A stretch of DNA of 64,000 nt from DAIOEK01 sp036746315 (GTDB lineage Bacteria; Chloroflexota; Anaerolineae; Anaerolineales; Anaerolineaceae), in NCBI GenBank assembly GCA_036746315.1, contig DAIOEK010000001.1:62001-126000 (forward strand). The letters run 5' to 3'. Positions 9,531-24,500 of the stretch are shown here, one piece after another. The notes under the pieces are model-generated. The model did not search any database. It saw only the letters and a list, made by a program, of their open reading frames with translations, and was not told the origin of the DNA. The position numbers and the translations under genes are program-made. Each line of letters begins with the position of its first letter. The first letter of the stretch is position 1.

Positions 9531-12500
9531 TTGAACCTGTCCGGGTATGGCAGCGCTGTTTCGGTGACCTTGACCGCACTGGGTACGGTAGATGGCTTTG
9601 CCGGTACATTTGCCGGTCTCACGACTGGTTTCAATAATTTCAACAGCATCACAGCCACTGCGGAGACTGGTGATCAATTAACCGGTTTGAATCAGGATGC
9701 AATCTGGGATGTGACTGGTTTGAGCTATACCAGCGGAACCCGAACCTTGACCTTCACCGGATTTGAACATTGGGTGGGCGGCAATGCAGCCGATACTTTC
9801 CGCTTTGATGATGCATCTGCATTCACCGGAATTTTTGACGGCGCGGCTGGATTGGATGTTCTTGATTACAGCGCGGCAAGCATCCAGGTGCAAACAGTCT
9901 TTACAGCTTTAGGCAGTGTGGATGGGTTTGCCGGTACGACAACCGGATTATTGGGAACCTTTGACAATATTAACAGCCTGGTAGGCGGCACTCACATTTC
10001 AGATACCATTACCGGCGCAAATCTGGCAGCCACCTTTGAACTGGATGGCACAGATCGTTACTTCGTGGGTCTCAATGAGATCGCTTTTACAGGCTACGAA
10101 GTGCTGGTTGGCGGTAGCCTGACAGACACCTTCATCTTTAGCGGTGCCCGCAGTTATATTGTGGATGGCGGCGCTGGTAATGATATTTTCCGCTTCAACA
10201 ATGGCAGCAGTCTGACCGGCACTTTAAACGGCAGTACTGGCTCGGACTTGCTGGATTTGAGCGGTTATGCTTCTTCGCAGGCGGTGCATCTGGTGAGTAC
10301 TTCGGTGGATGGCTTTGCCGGGTATGTCACTGGTACCGTCGCAGGCGGCTTCAGTAATATTGATCGGGTGTATGGTTCACCCACTGCGACCAATGATCAG
10401 TTATATGGCATGGATGTGGATGCCCAATGGGATATCAACGGAGCATCCAGCCAGTATACTGTCGGTTCCAATACGATCAACTTCCTGTACTTTGACCGGC
10501 TGGAGGGCGGGCAATATGCCGATACCTTCCTCCTGCATGGTGCTGAAACCGGTTTGCTGTTCGGTAATGCAGGCGACGATATTTTCAGAATGATGAACGG
10601 CGCCAGCTTGAACGGTTCGGTAATGGGTGGCGGTGGCGTCAACCTGTTGGATTACAGCCTGTATACGACCCCGGTTAATGTAAATCTGGCGGATGGCATC
10701 GCCACGAATATTACGCTGGTTGGATCGATCCAATCTGTGTATGGCGGTTCCGCTGATGATACACTCATCGGCAACAATGGCGAAAACACCCTCAAGGGTA
10801 ATGGCGGCGACGACTACCTGGCAGGTGGCGACGGCAATGATGTGTACCTGTTTGAAGATGTTTTCGGACAGGATACACTGGTGGAGACCACCGGGGTGGA
10901 TACGCTCGATTTCTCTGCGGTTACCTCAACCGTTCTCTTCAATCTTGCCAGCTTCAATCTGACAAATGGGACCAACTCACTGACCTACAATGGCAATCAG
11001 ATCGAGCGCTTTATTGGCGGTACGCTGGATGACACCTTCTTCTTTGCCGATGGCTTCGCATTGCCGGCTTCCGGGAGGATCGATGGCTCAGGCGGTTCCG
11101 ACTGGCTCAATTACAGTGCCTATACCACCAGTGTAACGGTCAACCTGACCAGCGGCGCCGCTACCGGCGTTCCGGCTGGCGTCATCAACATTGAAAATGT
11201 TATCGGCGGATCGGCAGGTGACAGTTTGACCGGTAGCGCCAGTGATAATATTCTCGAGGGTCGCAACGGTAACGATACCCTGACCGGTCTGGGCGGAAAT
11301 GATACGCTCAATGGCGGCAACGGAAATGATACTTATGTCTTCTCGGGTAATGTCTGGGGTACCGATACCCTTCTCGACAGTGCCGGGACTGACACAGTGG
11401 ACTTCCTGGCTGCAACCGGCAACTTGCTCTTTGATATTGCTGCCGGTACGCCTTCGGTGACCGATGGCACCAATACGCTGACTTTTACCAGTGGTAATGT
11501 AGTTGAGCGCCTGCTTGGCGGCACCGGAGATGACACTTTCCGCTTTGAGAACGGTGTGGGTGTTGCTGGCGGCGGAGCAGGTACATTCATTGATGGCGGT
11601 CTGGGCAATAACACGCTCGATTACACCGCTTACACAACCGATGTCTTTGTCAACCTGACCACCAACACGGCGACCGGTGTGAATGCCGGTCTGCCAGGCG
11701 GCATCGACCGTATTCAAAATGTCCTCGGTGGAACGAGCTTCAATGAGATCTGGGGTGATGAATTCGACAACATCCTGGAAAGCGGTTCGACGAATGATAT
11801 TTTGCATGGTCTGGCTGGTAATGACACCTATGTGTTCTATGATGACTGGGGTACGGATTACGTTTACGATACAAGCGGCAACGATACCCTGGTCTTCCAT
11901 ACTTCTTATGGCGTAACCTTTACTTTTGCAGCCGGTTCTGCCACGGTGACAGATGCCTTTGGCAATATTGTTACCACGGATGGTAATGTTGAGAACTTCA
12001 CCGGTTCTGAATTTGATGACAACTTCATTTTCCAGGCTGGCGGAAGTATTCTGGGTACATTCGATGGCCGTGGTGGATACGACACCGTCAATTTGAGCGC
12101 AGTCACAAGTGCCATCCAGGTTACCCTGACCGGATTGGGCAGTGTGGATGGGTTCAACGGAACGATCGCTTCACGTGGTAGTTTTGCCAATGTGAACCAG
12201 ATGACGGCATCTGCACTCAATGGCGATTCGCTGACCGGACGGAATGCCGACGCCGAGTTCATCCTGGGTGCCGCGGATCAATATGTGAGCGTCAACACCT
12301 TTGATTTCAGCAACTTTGAAATCCTGAATGGCGGAACCGCCGCGGACATATTCCGAATTCAGACCAGCCACACCAATACCCTAAATGGCGGCGCTGGTGA
12401 TGATCGCTTCATCCTGTCTGCGGGTGCAGTATTAACCGGAGCTATAAATGGCGGCGCCGGTAATGATGCCGTAGACTTTTCAGCTTTGGCGGCACGAACT

Positions 12501-15500
12501 GTCAGCCTGACCGGAATTGGCAGTGTGGATGGTTTCAACGGAAGCGATACTGCCATAACCGGCGGTTTTAGTAACATTAATCAACTTGAGGGTACTGTTG
12601 GCACCGATACCCTGGTTGGCGCCAATCTGGCGGCTACCTTTGAGCTGGATGGTACCGATCGCTACATTGTCGGTTCAAATACCCTGTCTTTCTCGAGTTT
12701 TGAGAATCTGACCGGAGGAAGTGCCGTAGATACGTTTGCCTTTAATGGAACGTATAACTTTACCGGAACGCTGAACGGTGCAGGCGGTACTGACTGGCTC
12801 GATTACACGGCGTATGGCGCGGCTGTCCACTATAACCAGCAGACGGGTGTGATTACCGGTCTGACGGGCACCTTCTCTGCCATCGAGGGACTGCGCGGAT
12901 CGGCATCCACCAGTGACCTGATCACCGGCGCCGACACTGGTACAACTTTCAATATGACCGGTGCCGGACAGGGTAACCTGAATGGGACTTTCAGCTTTAC
13001 CTCGATCGAGAATCTGGCTGGCGGCAGCGGTTCGGATACGCTGAATTACAGCGGCTACGCATCTGCGGTTACCATGAATATGCAGACAGGTACGATCACC
13101 GGGCTGTTATCATTTACTGCGATCGAACTCGTCAATGGTTCTGCCAACAGCGATACAATCGTTGCCCGCGACAGCGGAAGCATATTCGTTGTCAATGCTG
13201 CCAATGCCGTCAGTGTGGATGGTCAGAACTTTACCTCATTTGAAAATCTTACCGGTGCGGCCGGGAATGACACCTTCCAATTGACCGGTTCGGGCAGCTT
13301 GAGCGGTGTTGTCAATGGCAATGCCGGGACAGACCTGTTGACCTACAATGGCTATGGTTCGGCAGTGAGCATCAACCTGCAAACCATGACCGCCACCGGG
13401 TTGCCTGCCGGATTTGTTTCAATCGAAACGATGGCCGGTTCGGCATACAGTGACACTATTACCGGTCCGAACGCTACTTCGAACTATCAAATCACCGGTA
13501 CCAATTCAGGGACTGCTGCGGGAATCAGCTTTACCAGCATCGAAAATCTGACAGGCGGCTCCGGCAACGATGTATTTGCATTCCAAACTGGCGGCACTCT
13601 TTCCGGCAATTTGAACGGTGCTGCTGGAACGGATATGATCGACTTCAGCACATATAGTGTAGGCGTTACCGTCAACCTGCTTACCGGTACAGCCTCGACT
13701 GTGGGAGGTAGCGTCAGTGGTGTGGAGAACATTCAGGGCTCCATGTTCAATGACACACTGGTTGGCGATAACAATGCCAATATCATCAATGCCATCGGCG
13801 GCGTCGATGTGATCAGCGGCAACGGTGGAAATGACCGGTTCATCTTCCCGGCAGGTTCTTTCTTTAGCGGTGTGCTGGCAGGTGGTGCCGGTTCTGACCA
13901 GGCGGACTTTAGCAGCCAGGTGGGTGTAATCAGTATTGTGTTGACTGCCATCGGTACCCTCGACGGGTTCAATGGCACCATTAATGGAGTTGCCTTTAGC
14001 GATCTGGAGAATGTGATTGCTTCTACTGCTTCTGGCGATAGCCTGACGGGTATGAACGCGGCAGCCACCTGGGATGTCGGTTCCGGTACGTATACATCGA
14101 CAAGCCGGGTGTTCACTTATTCGAACGTGGAGAATTTGATCGGCGGTAACGCAGCGGATACCTTTGCATTTGCCAATGGTGTGGTTTTCAACGGTACTAT
14201 TGATGGAGGTGCCGGTAATGATGCGTTGAATTATGCGGCGTACACAACTGCCCGAAATCTGGTTTTGGTTGGATTGGGCAGCCTGGATGGGTTCAGCGGT
14301 ACAGAAGCAAGTATCAGCGGTGGTTTTACCAATATCAATTCTTATGTTGGCTCTACCTCCACATCCGACAGCCTGACCGGTCGGGACGTGGATACGACCT
14401 GGGCGGTAGATGGTACCAACCTGTATAGCAATGGCAGTAACCAGTTGTCTTACACGGCGATCGAAATACTGATCGGCGGCAGCGCAGCGGATATTTTCAA
14501 TATCAGTGGAAATCGTGTATTCATTTTGCGCGGCGGAGCAGGAAACGATGTGTTCAACTTTGCCAATGGCGCAGTTCTGACCGGCTCTATCGCTGGCGGC
14601 GAAGGAAATGATACATTATCGTTCGCTGCTTACACTTCGGCGCGTAATGTTGTGCTCACATCTGCCGGTGCGGATGGTTTTGGCGGAACTCAGGCTGCCA
14701 TCACAGCTGGTTTCGGCGGAATCGATACGCTCATCGGCTCATCTGCTGCGACGGATACGCTTACCGGTCTGAATGCTGAAGCTGTATTCAATATTGCAGC
14801 TTCACATAGCTATACCTCTGGCGGGTACACGCTCTCCTTCAGCAGTTATGAGAATCTGGTGGGTGGATCAGCAGCTGACACCTTTGCATTTATTGGAACC
14901 GGAACACTGTCAGGCACCATCAATGGCAGCGGTGGTACCGATACCATTGATTACAGCGCATATAGCACCGGTGCAACAGTCAATTTGAATACCGGAATGG
15001 CAACCGCTCTTGGCGGCGGTGTGGTCGGCAGATTAAGCAATGTCGAGAATATCACCGGTTCGGCTTTCAATGACAGCCTGACGGGCGATGCGGGTGCCAA
15101 TGTCTTCCGCGGATTGAATGGCAACGATACCCTGACCGGTCTTGGCGGAAATGATACTTACATCTTTGTGGATGGCTTTGGACAGGACACCATTGTGGAA
15201 GCAGCCGCAGGTGGATCTGATACGCTCGACTTCAGCGCAGTGACCAATGGGCTTTCGCTGAACATCAATGCCTCCAGCCTGACAGGTGGATATGGCGCCA
15301 ATAGCATCACCCTCAACGGTTTGACAGCCGAGGTGTTGATCGCTTCCCTGGCTGACGATATCTTTAACTTCACGGCAGGCGGTTCGTTCAATGGCAGCAT
15401 CAACGGTTTCACCGGCATTGATACGTTTGATTATCATCTGTACACTGGCGGTGTCAATGTAAATCTATCCACCGGTGCGGCAACAGGTACACTGGGTGTC

Positions 15501-18500
15501 AGCAACATCGAAAACCTGATCGGCTCCAACTATGCGGATACGCTCACAGGTGATGACCACGATAATGTCATTACCGGAGGCGCGGGCAATGATATGCTCA
15601 CCGGGTTGGGCGGTAATGATCTGTACCTGTTCCAGGATAACTTTGGCGTGGACAGCATAGTCGAAGCTGCCTTGGGCGGCGAAGATACCATGGACTTCAC
15701 GGCTGTTACCCAAATGTTGACCATGACAGTTACCGACACCACGGTTCATGTTACATATGGTGTAAACGATGCCAGCCATACAGGTATCTATGTCGAACAC
15801 TTCCTGGGTGCTTTGGGACAGACAACGCTTGACCTGTCTGCCTATCTGACCGGACGTCATGTGGTTTTGACCAACCTGGGAACGGATCATGGCTTCATGG
15901 GCTATGTGGAATATACGCCCACACCTTACACCTTCGATAATATTGATCGGATTATCGGTACAACGGCGGCAGATGACAGCCTGACTGGTATGAACGCCAT
16001 AGCTCTTTGGACACTCACCGAAGAGACGGGCGGCTCATATGTCAGTACCAATACGCTTACCTTCACCGGATTCGAATCCTTGATTGGCGGCAGCGATGCT
16101 GATACCTTCCGTGTTACTGAAGGCATCACTTATATAGGCGCGGTGGATGGCGCAGCCGGAGAAGATACGCTGAGTTACAGCGCTTACACAACCGATGTAC
16201 AGGTTGACTTGACCGGTCTGGGCAGCATGGATGGCTTCAACCTTACAGCTCCGGGTATCGCTGGCGGATTGATGAATATTGATCGACTGGTAGGTGGCGA
16301 CGGACTGGACACCCTTAATGCGTTATCCACAGCTGGTACTTTCGAATTTGGCTTGATCAGTCGTTACATCAACAGCGGACATGATCTGGAATTCTCTGCT
16401 CTGGAACAGTTGAACGGCAGCGATGAGAATGACAGCTTTGTCTTCCTCAACAGCTATGGTTTCTCTGGCAGTATTGATGGTAAAGGTGGGAACGATACCC
16501 TGACTTATGCTGATTACAGCACTCCTGTCGCCGTTACCTTCACCGGAATCGGTGCAACAGATGGATTTAATGGTATTGCGACCAACCTGGGCGGGATTTT
16601 CACCAATATCAATACTGTAATTGGCGGTTCGGGCAGCGATACTCTGACTGGCATCAACTCGGATTCCATCTTCCGGTTTGATACGACCTATACATACAAT
16701 AGCGAAAGCGTATCAGCCACCTTCCTCGATTTCGATCGCCTGGTCGGCGGCAACGGTAACGACCTGTTCCAATTTGTGGGACTGGCGACCTACACCGGCG
16801 ACATTGATGGCGGCCTGGGGACCGATTTACTGGATTACCATCTGTATGACATCGCGGTAACTGTGGATCTGGGTGGCATACATGCTACGGCGCTGTTCGG
16901 CACCTTTGTCAACCTTGAAGGTATGATTGGCAGTCCGTATAACGATACCCTGATCGGACGGGTTGCGGGCAGTACTTTCCACGTGACCGGGCAGGACCAG
17001 GGCGATGTGGATGACAACTTTACCTTTGTATCGGTGGAACATCTCCAGGGTGGTAGCGGTCCGGATGTGTTGGATTACAGTAGATTTGCCGGACCGGTGG
17101 CATTTGTTCTGACCGGTGATAATGCCGATGGATTCTCCGGAACTGCACAGTACCTGACGGTAGGCTTCAGCGGTATGAATGCGCTGATCGGTACGCCTTC
17201 AGCAAATGACAGCCTGACCGGACGCGACGGCATTGCCAACTGGGAGATCACATCTGCAAATGGCGGTACCTACGACTTCAATGCGAGAATCATCAGCTAC
17301 ACGGACATTGAGAACTTGCTGGGTGGGGCGCTGGCAGATACCTTCCATGTACATGAAGGCGTGACTTATCAAGGTAGTCTTGATGGCCGTGCCGGTGTGG
17401 ATATCCTTACTTACTATGACTACACATCCGACGTCAATGTAATTCTGACCGGTCTGGGCGCCATTGATGGCTTTGATGGAACCGCACCCGGAATGACCAA
17501 CGGCTTCCATAATATGGATCGGCTGATAGGCGGAAATGGCTCAGACAGCCTGACCGGAACCGATCTGGATGCTGTCTTCTCGATTAGCAGCAACGACCAG
17601 TATCAGGCAGGTGGACATACATTTGACTTTGAACGGCTCGAAAGTCTGATCGGCGGCAGCGGACGGGATACATTCCTGTTCGCCAACGGTGCCTCATTCC
17701 CGGGAACGCTAAATGGCGGGGCAGGTGTGGACACACTGGATTACAGTGCATACACCACTTCAGTCACTGTAAACCTGATGACAGGCACAGCCACCGGTAC
17801 CAATGGCGTCTCGGCAATCGAGAACATCACGGGCGGTTCAGCGAATGACAATCTTACCGGCGACAATGGCGATAACGTGATTACCGGAAATGCAGGAAAT
17901 GATACCCTCACCGGAAACGGCGGCAACGATACATTTATCTTTGTCAACGGTTGGGGCAGTGATACTGTTAATGGCAATACCGGTGAAGATACACTGGACT
18001 TCTCAGGGGTAACCAGCGCCATCAACCTGACAGTAAATCTATTCACTCGAACTGTTACCGGCGACGCCGGTGGAGCGGTCTCCTTCAATGGTATCGATGT
18101 GATCCGCGGCGGAGAAGGTAACGATGTGTTCAACATCACCGGCAGCCAGGATTACGACCTGTACGGTAATGGCGGAAATGATGCATTCCGGTTCTTTGAC
18201 AGCGGATTACTTATCGGGCTGATTGCTGGTGGAGCGGGGCATGACGTTTTGGATTACCAGAATGACGCTGGCACGCTGTTGACCTCCCGATACTTTACAC
18301 TTACCGGTATCGGTGCAAGCGGCTTCAATGGCACCGAAGCGACCATCTCTGCCGGATTTACGGATATCGATGAGATCATTGCCGGACAGGGTGCGGATAC
18401 GCTGGAAGGCGTCAACCTTGATGGTACTTTCCATATTCACACCAGCAGTGTGGATTATGATGCCGGTGGCACCAATTTGCACCTGTCTTATGTCGAAAAC

Positions 18501-21500
18501 CTGGTCGGCGGTATTGGCGATGATACCTTCATCTTTGATGACGGCGCGGCGCTTCCGGGAACCAATAACAGTATTGACGGCAAGGCTGGTTTCGATACCT
18601 TGGATTACAGTGCATACACCACACCCGTTTACGTCAACCTGATTGGTGGCACGGCGACTGGTACTACCAATGGTGTGGCAAGCATAGAGCGGGTAATTGG
18701 TTCGCTGGTAAGTGAAACCGAAATTTATGGTGACGATAATGACAACACCTTTATCATCACCGGTCCAGGCGGGTATCGGATTTATGGACGTGGCGGAAAT
18801 GATACTTATATCTTTGACGCTGACAACCTGCTGGATCACGTTTATATCTATGAAGATGCAGCCCATGGTGGCTGGGGCGTGGATACGATTGATTTCTCGT
18901 TGACAACCACGATCGGTGTGACAGTCAGCCTGAACACAGAATCGGATCAAACGATCAATAGTAATTTGTTGCTGACTGTTTATGGAACGGTGGAAAATCT
19001 GACCGGAAGCGAGATGAACGACCATCTCACCGGAAATAATGGTGTCAATATCATCAAGGGCGGAGCGGGGAATGATACCATCATCGGCATGGACGGTTCC
19101 GACCGTTACCTCTTTGGTAACGGCTGGGGCGTGGATACCGTGACCGATAGCAGCGGCTATGATGTGTTCGATTTCTCAGCGGTAACAGAGGACCTGACCG
19201 CAAATCTAACTTCGACCGCACTTACCATTGGATACGGTTCAAATCTTGTGACCAGTACGCTGTCAGAGATCGAAAATCTCATCGGCGGGTCAGGTGATGA
19301 TTTGTTCGTGTTTGCAAATGGCGTTCAATTGAGCGGTGTTCTCAATGGCGGGCTGGGTGATGATCGAATCGATCTTTCTGCCTACACTACTGGAAGGGCA
19401 ATTGTATTGACCGGACTTGGCAGCCTGGATGGTTATGCCGGTTCCGATAGTACCATTCCGGCGGGCTTTGATAATATCGAATGGATCACCGGCACAACCG
19501 CAGTCGATACCCTCACCGGTTTGAGCCTGAACAGCCACTGGACGGCACAGACTCCGGTTTACACCTACACGGTTGATGGTTCCGGTCGAACCTTGACTTT
19601 CACCAGCTTCGATACATTGATCGGTATGTCGGCAAATGATGTATTTACCATCATGCCCGGTACGCAGACGATCAATATCTATGCTGGTCCTGGCGATGAC
19701 ACACTGGTGATGTCAGACGGTGCACGGCTGACCGGCTTCTTCGAAGGACAGGGTGACTACGATACCATCGATTACCATCTGTCTTCAGAATCGCATAACT
19801 TCCATCTGGGTGCAGTGCTGGGCACAACTGACGGCTTCAATGTATATGAAAGCTGCATCAGTGTAGCCGCCTACAACATCCAACAGATCATCGGCGGTAC
19901 CGTGCTGGATAGCCTGTACGGTAGGGATGTACCCGCCACGTGGGATGTGGTCAATGGCGTGGATACATACACCGATACGCGTGTTCTGCACTTTGACCTG
20001 GTGGAAGACCTCTATGGCCAGAGCTATGTGGATACCTTCCATATGTCGGGCAACCATATCGGACGGATGTTTGGTCAGGGTGGGGATGACTTCTTCTACG
20101 TCAGCAATGATGCAGTATTGTTTGCTTACGCTGGAGATACTCTCTCCTCCGGCTACATGGATGGCGGTTCCGGATACGACCAGTTGGATTACACCGGCTA
20201 CGGCTCCGCTTCTGCTTTTGACCTGACAGCAATCGGTATAACCGATGGCTTCAATGGTACGGTTGCCAGTCTGTATGGTGGCTTCTTCAATTTCAACTAT
20301 ATATTGGGGCGCATTGGCAGTGGATATGACAGCTTGCAGGGATTGGATACCAACAGTGTTTGGAATTTGGTCAACACTGATCTCAAGAGCGAATATATTA
20401 CCCAGAGTCGTACACTCCATTTCTCTTACATCGATTCACTGATCGGCGAGGGTGCGGAAGACCGGTTTGTGTTTGGAAACGGTGTGACCCTTACCGGTTC
20501 GATCAACGGAGGCGCGGGAAATGATACGCTGGATTACAGCGCTTACACTACAGCCAGGAATATGGTACTTACTGAGCGAAGCGCGGATGGATTTGCTGGT
20601 ACTGAGACCAGCCTGGGGATTGGCTTCAGCCAAATCAATGCAGTAATTGGCGGCTCTGCCCTGGATACACTCACTACCCTGAATAGTGACAGCAGCTTCC
20701 TGATCGACCGAACCAATGGTGGTACTTATACCAATCAAACGAACACTCTGGAATTTACTTCCTTCGATAATCTGGTAGGCGGCTCAGCGGCGGATACCTT
20801 CTTCTTGAGCGGAAGCGGTACCATTGCCAACAGCATCCATGCGGGCGACGGATCAGACGAGATCAACTACAGCCTGTATGGCAGCGCAGCGACTGTGGAT
20901 CTGTTGATTGGGTCAGCCAGCGGCGTAAATGGCGGCGTGGCAGCCAGTATCTTCGAGATCGAAAATATCACCGGCTCAATTTACGCTGATACACTTACCG
21001 GTGATAGTGGCGCCAACCGGATTAATGGTCTTGGCGGTAATGATCTGCTGACCGGTCTTGCCGGAAATGACATTTATGTCTTCCAGAATGGTTGGGGAAC
21101 GGATATTGTGGTTGAACAGGCAGCAGGCGGTTCGGATACCTTCGATTTCTCTGCCGCTACTGTGAACCTGCTCTTCACGCAAAATACCGATCTGTCGGTT
21201 AGCAGCGGAAGCGATTTGGTCAATGCTAGTGCTAACTACATCGAAAACCTCATCGGCGGACAGGGTAACGACACCTTCCATATTACCGGAAGCAGTGTAC
21301 TCAACGGTTATATAGATGGTCAGGGTGGCAGCAATACACTTTCCTTCAGCGGCAATAGTGTCGCGCAGAATATCATTCTCACCAGCGCCGGGACTCTGGT
21401 TGGCTTTGCCGGAACAACGACCAGTGTCGTGGGCGGGTTCGATAACATCACCGATCTGGTTGGAACGGCTCAAGTTGACGATCTAACTGGAATGGCCGGT

Positions 21501-24500
21501 GGTGGGACCTTCCATGTGAATGGTGCGAATTCGGGAAGCTACACGTCCACTACCAGCACGATCACTTTCACGGCGGTGGATTCGTTGAACGGTAGCAGTG
21601 GTTACGATACGCTCGACTTCAGCGGTTATACCACCGGACGCGATATCGGATTGACCGGCGTTGATGTCAATGGATTCACAGGCACAGAATCCAGCTTGAG
21701 CGGTTTCTTCCGCGGTATGGATCGAATCATCGGTTCTGCGGCAGTAGATTCACTCACTGGTTTGAACCAGGCATCCACTTATGAGATCGATGGCACGGAA
21801 CGCTATCTGACCGGAAGCTATGCACTTGATTTGGACGCAATCGAAAACTTGAATGGCGGAACAGCCAATGATCTCTTCTTGATCAGTGCGGCTCACACCG
21901 GGCGGCTGAATGGTGGTGCGGGAACCGATACGCTTGATTACACGGCTTCACTTGTACCGGTGAACGCGCGATTGACGGGGCTGGGTGCAGTTGATGGCTT
22001 CAATGGCACAGAAACCAACCTGACCGATGGCTTCGCGAATATGGATGAGTTGATAGGTGGTATGTCTGGCGATCAACTGACTGGTATGGATGTGGCTTAC
22101 AACTGGAACATCTCCCCGTCCACCAACCAGTATGTATATGGCGGTCATACCTTTAGCTTCAGCCATATCGAGGTTATCGCGGGCGGCTCCGCCAATGATA
22201 CCTTTACCATCAGCGGAAACGCCAATTACACCCTTTTGGGCGGAGATGGAGATGACACCTTCACTTTCCAGAATGGTGCCACGCTCACCGGTATCCTGGA
22301 TGGACAGGCAGGAAACGACTTTGTAGATTACCATCTGTATACGATAGCAGTTCATGTGAACCTGAATGATACAGCTGTCACTTACAACTCTGTTGTTTAT
22401 CTGCCGCAATCTGCCCCGGGTATCAATGGCGGAATGGCAAATGGAATCACCAATATTGAATCGGTAACCGGAAGTGCAGCGGATGACATCCTCATCGGCT
22501 CATCCGGGGCAAACACTCTCAACGGTTCAGCTGGCAATGATGTTTTGATCGGATTGGGCGGAAATGATACCTATCTGTTCGGCAACGGCTGGGGCAATGA
22601 CAATATTATTGAAGAGGCCGGTGGCGGTACCGATACCATCAGCTTTGCACTGGCAACCACTGCCATCAGTTTCACACGTGGCGTAACCGGTACCTGTACA
22701 TCCGGCACCTGCGCTACGGATGGGACGAATGCGGTCAACCATACTGGCGGATATATTGAAAGCTTTACCGGCGGTTCAGGAAATGACACATTCACCCTGA
22801 CCAATGGCATGTCCATGCCGGGCAGTATCAATGGCGGCGCTGGAGTGGATGTGTTGAACCTGACTGCATTCACTACTGCCCTGAACTACACCCTCACCGG
22901 TCCGGGCAGTGTGGATGGTTTTGCCGGGACAGTGTCTCCGCTTTCCGGTGGGTTTGACAACATCAACACCATTCAGTCCGGCAGCGGAATCGACACCCTG
23001 ACCGGGGCGAATGCTGATAGCACGTTTACAGTTGCTTCCACCGGCATCATCTACCAGTCCGGCAGCAACACCCTTAACTTAACTTCGGTGGAGAATCTAA
23101 ATGGCGGAACGGAAAATGATACCTTCCGTATGATGGGCACGGCGGTTCTCGCTGGAAGGATTAACGGCGGCAATGGACTGGATACCCTTGACTACAGTGG
23201 GTACTCCACCGCCGTCAGTATCAACCTCACCACTGGTACAGCTACTGGAGTTACCGGGGGTATTCAAAGCATCGAAAATGTCATCGGCAGCCCGGTGCGA
23301 AATGTGATCACCGGTGACAACAATGACAATATTCTCATCGGCACGAGCGGTGAGGATGAGATATACGGCTTGGGCGGCAACGACACCCTGATCGGCTTGG
23401 GTGGCAACGATCTGTTGGATGGCGGTTTGGGTGTGGATACCGTGGATTACAGCGGCAACACTTATGCCGGCGTCAATGTCAATCTTGTAACCAATACCGT
23501 GACCAGTGCAGAAACAGGCACGGATACGTTGGTTGGCATCGAGAATGTGATTGGAACCAACTTTGCTGATGTTATCACCGGCAACAACGGCAATAACGTC
23601 ATTGACGGACGCGGTGGTAACGATACATTGGCTGGTGGCGGCGGAAATGATACGTTTGTCTTTGGCTCTGATTGGGGAGTGGACACACTCACAGATTCAG
23701 CCGGGACCGATACACTCAATTTCAGTGCTGTTTCCAGTGATCTGGTGGTTCAAGTGAACTCCACCGGTTTGAGCGTATCATCCGGCGCAAACAGCCTGAC
23801 CGTCAGCGGCACCGTGATTGAGAATATCATCACCGGTACAGGCAATGATACCTTCAGCTTCGGCAGCGGAGCCAGCCTGACAGGCACAATCGACGGACGC
23901 TCCGGCAACAATACGTTGGATCTCTCTGCCACGGCTGGTTCAACAATCAATCTCACCGGGCTTGGAACGATAACCGGTTTCAGCGGAAATGTTGCCGGCA
24001 TTCTGAACGCAGGATTTGATAACATCACCGACCTGATCGGCTCTACTGTCGGAACAGATACGCTGATCGGAATGAACACCACTTCGGTCTGGAATGTAAA
24101 TAACAGTGGGAACAGTTACCAGTCTGGCGGCAGAACCCTGACCTTTAGCCAGGTGGAAAATCTGACTGGGGGCAGCGCCGCAGACACATTCAACTTCACC
24201 GGTTCTGGTTCCATCTCTGGGAGCATCCAGGGTGGAAGCGGCACGAATGTGTTGGATTACAGTGCCTACACCGCCGGCGGCATAACCGTAAGTCTGCAAG
24301 CAATGACTGCGACCGGAGTTGGCGGAACCTTCAGCAATATTGGCGCGCTGACTGGTTCAGGTGCAACGGATACAATACTTGTCCCGAATGCGGTGAATAC
24401 CATCACTATTACTGCTGCCAATGCCGGTACAGCGAATGGAACCTTTAGCTTCAGCGCTGTTGAAAACATCACCGGCGGAAGTATGGCTGATACGTTTGTC